Shown piece by piece: positions 61,361 to 64,000 of a stretch of DNA of 64,000 bases. The translations under genes were made by a program, and so were the position numbers. Under the pieces are notes generated by a model that did no database searches, was not told the origin of the DNA, and saw nothing but the letters and a program-made list of their open reading frames with translations. The DNA comes from Halolactibacillus miurensis (GTDB lineage Bacteria > Bacillota > Bacilli > Bacillales > Amphibacillaceae). Positions within the stretch are counted from its first letter, which is position 1, and each line of letters starts with the position of its first letter. The stretch lies in contig NZ_FPAI01000005.1 in the NCBI RefSeq assembly GCF_900116255.1, positions 1 through 64,000 on the forward strand, read 5' to 3'.

Positions 61361-61699
61361 CTATTCATTGTAATAGCCGTCAACGATTTTACTTACCTTG
61401 TCGCGGAACGGTTCGATTGGTACGATTCGCGCTTCTCTTAAATACTCTTTGCCATCCACAAATAGAATCAAAACGGGTACGGTAAAGATATTAAAGCGAC
61501 CCGCCACCTCTGGTACATTGGCTTGATTAACATAAGCTGTTTTCACTTGTGGGAAATCTTCAAATACAGTTTCAATTTGTGGGAGTAAACTCACACAGAC
61601 GCTGCAATTTGGTCTTGAAATGTACAGGAATGAGACACCTTCGGTTGATAAAAAGTCATCAAGAGTGTCGTTAGAATCAATGGTATTAAACGTTGTCAT
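61361..61699 (-). CDS. Thioredoxin-family protein
   Basis: 112 residues: FLYISRPNCSVCVSLLPQIETVFEDFPQVKTAYVNQANVPEVAGRFNIFTVPVLILFVDGKEYLREARIVP. Redox motif CSVC in place of the WCGPC of classic thioredoxin, and cis-proline in TVPVLI, so a YtpP-type or bacillithiol-linked disulfide reductase is likely. GAGGTGA precedes the ATG. Transcribed alone. Confidence 0.88.
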   Translation of the reverse strand: MTTFNTIDSNDTLDDFLSTEGVSFLYISRPNCSVCVSLLPQIETVFEDFPQVKTAYVNQANVPEVAGRFNIFTVPVLILFVDGKEYLREARIVPIEPFRDKVSKIVDGYYNE

Positions 61700-61934
61700 A
61701 GGTTCACCTCATTAAATGATTATCTGATGTGTATTTAAGCACGTCTGGCGAACTTCTGCAACCTAATTGCTTGGGCTTTAGTAAACAATCGGGATGACCG
61801 ATATTAAAACTAGTGACTTAGGGACCGTTTATTGTTTGATAGGTAAGGGAATACTTATACATGAGTTTAAACATGATTTATGTCGGTTTGTTAAAAGTCA
61901 CTGTTGGTTTAATATGATGTTTGGAGTGAATCGA

Positions 61935-64000
61935 ATGAAGTCATCACTACGTATCACATCAATTTATTTTATTATTTCAGCTTTATGGATCACCTTTTCT
62001 GATTATCTCGTAGAAGATACAGACTTTAGGTTATTTGATGTTGTGTCTGTCCAAACGTTGAAAGGTTATTTCTTTATTTTAATGACATCTGTCCTCATCT
62101 ACTACCTTGTTGATCGTCTTGAGATGAAACAACAAGAAGCGCTTAATCAACGTTTAAATAAAGAACGTGAACTAGAGGAAATCTCACACATCAATGCCCG
62201 TTATAAACATGTGATGGAACAGATCACACAAGGGATCGTGTTAATAAATCCGAATAAACCACATCATCCGGTTATCTTTATGAATCGCGCGGCTGAAAGC
62301 CTTACCGGCTTTAATGAAACGGATATGTTTGGTCGAGAGTATCTTAAGATGCACCAAGTGCCGATGCCTGAGTTGGAACAGCAGCGGTTAAATGAAGCGA
62401 TAAAGGATCAACAGCCATATGCGACAATATTACCTAACGTCAAAAAGGATGGGACATTTTACTGGCAAGCGATTAAAATGTCACCGATCTTTAGTGCAAC
62501 GTCTCAATTAGAAAATTATTTAGTCATTCAAGAAGATGTGACCGATCAAACAGAACAACAACGTCTGATTGAAAATCAATTAGATATGTTTGAAGCGATT
62601 ATTCGAGTGAGGGAGGAACATCAATTGCTCGAGTACTTAATCGATCGGGTCAGACACCACTTGGAAGGTGAAGTAGTGTTTTTACGACTGACAGAACCGT
62701 CTCACACGCTTCGATTTTATTCGAAGAATGTAAAAAAACCAACCCGCGAATTTTTCGATGCGCAACCATTGGACGGTCGCTTCATGACGTATTTAAGTGA
62801 AGATAAACAGGTCATTCATGCACAAAAGGTAACGATAAAAGAAGTTGATCCGATCTTTAACCAACAGTTGGGCTACCGATCGATGTATTCTGTGCCGGTG
62901 TATTCTGAAGCGAAGGAAGTTTACGGCATTTTAATCGTCTTAGTATGTGATGATGTCACAACGTTATCGATTCTCGATTCCGCCGTCTTATCGTATACCT
63001 CACTGTTTGCGATTGCGATGCAAAAACTTCGTTTTATGCAACAAATTACAGAAAGTGAACGCGTCTATCGGCTAATTTCTGAACACTCAACCGATATGAT
63101 TGTCTTAATCAATGAGAAAGAGGGCATTGATTATATCTCACCTGCGGCTGAAAAGTTCTTTGGTGAGCTGCCGCATATGTATCGCTTACTCATGCAGCTC
63201 CCTGCGCGTTATCGTGATCAATTTGAAAGTTTCTTGCGCTTAGTGAAAAATACAAAAGAAAGCGATACATTAGAGTTAGACGTTCATCATCCTTTAGATG
63301 GTGATATGACAATGGAAGTTAATGCGGCTGTCTTCTTTGATCATGATGATTTAGAGGAGAAGCTACTGCTTAACATCCGTGATATTAGCGAACGCAAAAC
63401 ATTTGAACAAGCACTTAACCGATCACTATACTTTGATCCGTTAACGCAACTGCCGAACCGGTTCTATTTTAAACAAAAATTAAAGGATCGACTAAAAAGT
63501 CATTTAGCAACGAGTTTAGTGATGATTAGTTTTGATGAAATCAATCATATCCAACACGCCTACGGTGAAGATACGATGACGTTTATTTTAAAAGAACTCT
63601 CAGATTTAATGTCACCTTATAGCTTCATTCAACTGTTATCTAGAACGGGTGAAAGTGAATTTTCTTTCATTGTCAATACGAATGAACAAGAGAAATTAGA
63701 TGAATACATTCAGACGGTTATTAAGGCAATCGAAGAGCCGTGGCATTTAAATGAAAAAGATGTGATTACGACGATTTCTGTTGGGGTCTCGATTTCACAG
63801 GATCAGTCCATCGATCAATTAATGATCGAAGCAGAGATGGCTCTAAAAGAAGCGCAGTTAGATGATGAAGTGAAAACGCACTACTATCACCCTGACCAAC
63901 GCGAACAATCTAAACGTCAACTACAACTAAAGAATGATTTGTATTATGCGAGTGATTACCAAGAGTTTGAGCTGTTTTATCAGCCGATTGTTGATGTAAG
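61935..64000 (+). CDS. PAS-GAF-PAS-GGDEF-EAL cyclic-di-GMP protein, cut by the window end
   Basis: 688 codons are present. Two membrane helices (about 7-26, 46-62), PAS (about 88-200, HVMEQITQGIVLINPN...), GAF (about 225-365), PAS (about 370-490), GGDEF (about 500-640: FDPLTQLPNRFYFKQKL) and the first residues of EAL (FELFYQPIVDV at the window end). The diguanylate-cyclase signature is degenerate: GESEF at 572-576 where GGDEF is expected, so the domain probably only binds GTP or serves as a regulator, leaving the EAL phosphodiesterase as the working part. The ATG follows TGGAGTGAATCGA. The EAL body is off-window, so activity cannot be judged. Confidence 0.88.
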   Translation, partial: MKSSLRITSIYFIISALWITFSDYLVEDTDFRLFDVVSVQTLKGYFFILMTSVLIYYLVDRLEMKQQEALNQRLNKERELEEISHINARYKHVMEQITQGIVLINPNKPHHPVIFMNRAAESLTGFNETDMFGREYLKMHQVPMPELEQQRLNEAIKDQQPYATILPNVKKDGTFYWQAIKMSPIFSATSQLENYLVIQEDVTDQTEQQRLIENQLDMFEAIIRVREEHQLLEYLIDRVRHHLEGEVVFLRLTEPSHTLRFYSKNVKKPTREFFDAQPLDGRFMTYLSEDKQVIHAQKVTIKEVDPIFNQQLGYRSMYSVPVYSEAKEVYGILIVLVCDDVTTLSILDSAVLSYTSLFAIAMQKLRFMQQITESERVYRLISEHSTDMIVLINEKEGIDYISPAAEKFFGELPHMYRLLMQLPARYRDQFESFLRLVKNTKESDTLELDVHHPLDGDMTMEVNAAVFFDHDDLEEKLLLNIRDISERKTFEQALNRSLYFDPLTQLPNRFYFKQKLKDRLKSHLATSLVMISFDEINHIQHAYGEDTMTFILKELSDLMSPYSFIQLLSRTGESEFSFIVNTNEQEKLDEYIQTVIKAIEEPWHLNEKDVITTISVGVSISQDQSIDQLMIEAEMALKEAQLDDEVKTHYYHPDQREQSKRQLQLKNDLYYASDYQEFELFYQPIVDV

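Noticed and set aside
1-64000. CRISPR arrays, tRNA or rRNA genes, prophage structural genes
   Set aside because: No regularly spaced repeats, tRNA-like cloverleaf or rRNA, and no capsid, tail or portal genes were seen on either strand.

Overview
The window looks like chromosome from a low-GC Firmicute of the Bacillaceae/Carnobacteriaceae type. Support: AGGAGG-type ribosome sites, sigma-A promoters, CcpA-like cre boxes, YtrA-type GntR, KtrAB, PspC and DgkB homologues, and a LPDTS sortase signal of the Bacillus class D kind. Acidic secreted proteins and a xylan-use cluster would fit a halophilic or alkaliphilic plant-matter fermenter such as Amphibacillus or Halolactibacillus; this is a guess, since no rRNA or tRNA is visible.

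0-5 kb holds a frameshifted Rpn nuclease, a YtrA-type ABC operon with a perfect operator, and a DbpA-like RNA helicase. 5-19 kb is a pentose/xylan block: a cell-wall GH10 xylanase with three CBM4/9/22-like modules and a CBM9, a ChvE/GguA/GguB sugar ABC importer, a membrane-anchored sugar sensor with a YesM-like kinase and YesN-like AraC regulator, and a second ChvE-like lipoprotein. Cre boxes sit on the xylanase and importer promoters, and paired direct repeats upstream of the importer are candidate sites for the AraC regulator.

19-34 kb is an accessory, defence-like island. It has two large PLD-SF2 helicases, each next to a nucleotide-pool pyrophosphatase (Nudix plus Maf for the first, MazG-like for the second). 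Between them lies a four-gene operon: a DUF262/DUF1524 GmrSD-type nuclease, a GHKL (MORC/MutL-like) ATPase, and two unrecognised proteins. A decayed ISL3 insertion sequence lies between the first helicase and the Nudix gene. This operon is the best candidate for an undescribed system.

34-48 kb returns to housekeeping and small accessory genes: a sigma factor behind an operator-rich promoter, a TetR regulator beside the stub of an MMPL-type exporter, a CPA2 cation/proton antiporter behind a riboswitch-like leader, GNAT, RluA, M42 peptidase, DgkB-like lipid kinase, a DUF697 GTPase, a structured non-coding RNA and a polar amino-acid ABC importer. 47-64 kb has a MerR/TipAS regulator with a 19-bp-spacer promoter, KtrAB, two chemotaxis receptors, a ComEC-like/ComEA fusion lipoprotein, a CPBP protease, PurR-type sites at guaC, a cre-controlled esterase with a PTS IIB gene and a nonsense-mutated PTS IIA, a CBS protein, a thioredoxin and the first two-thirds or so of a PAS-GAF-PAS-GGDEF-EAL protein that runs off the end.

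All family calls come from motif recognition by reading; no database search was possible.
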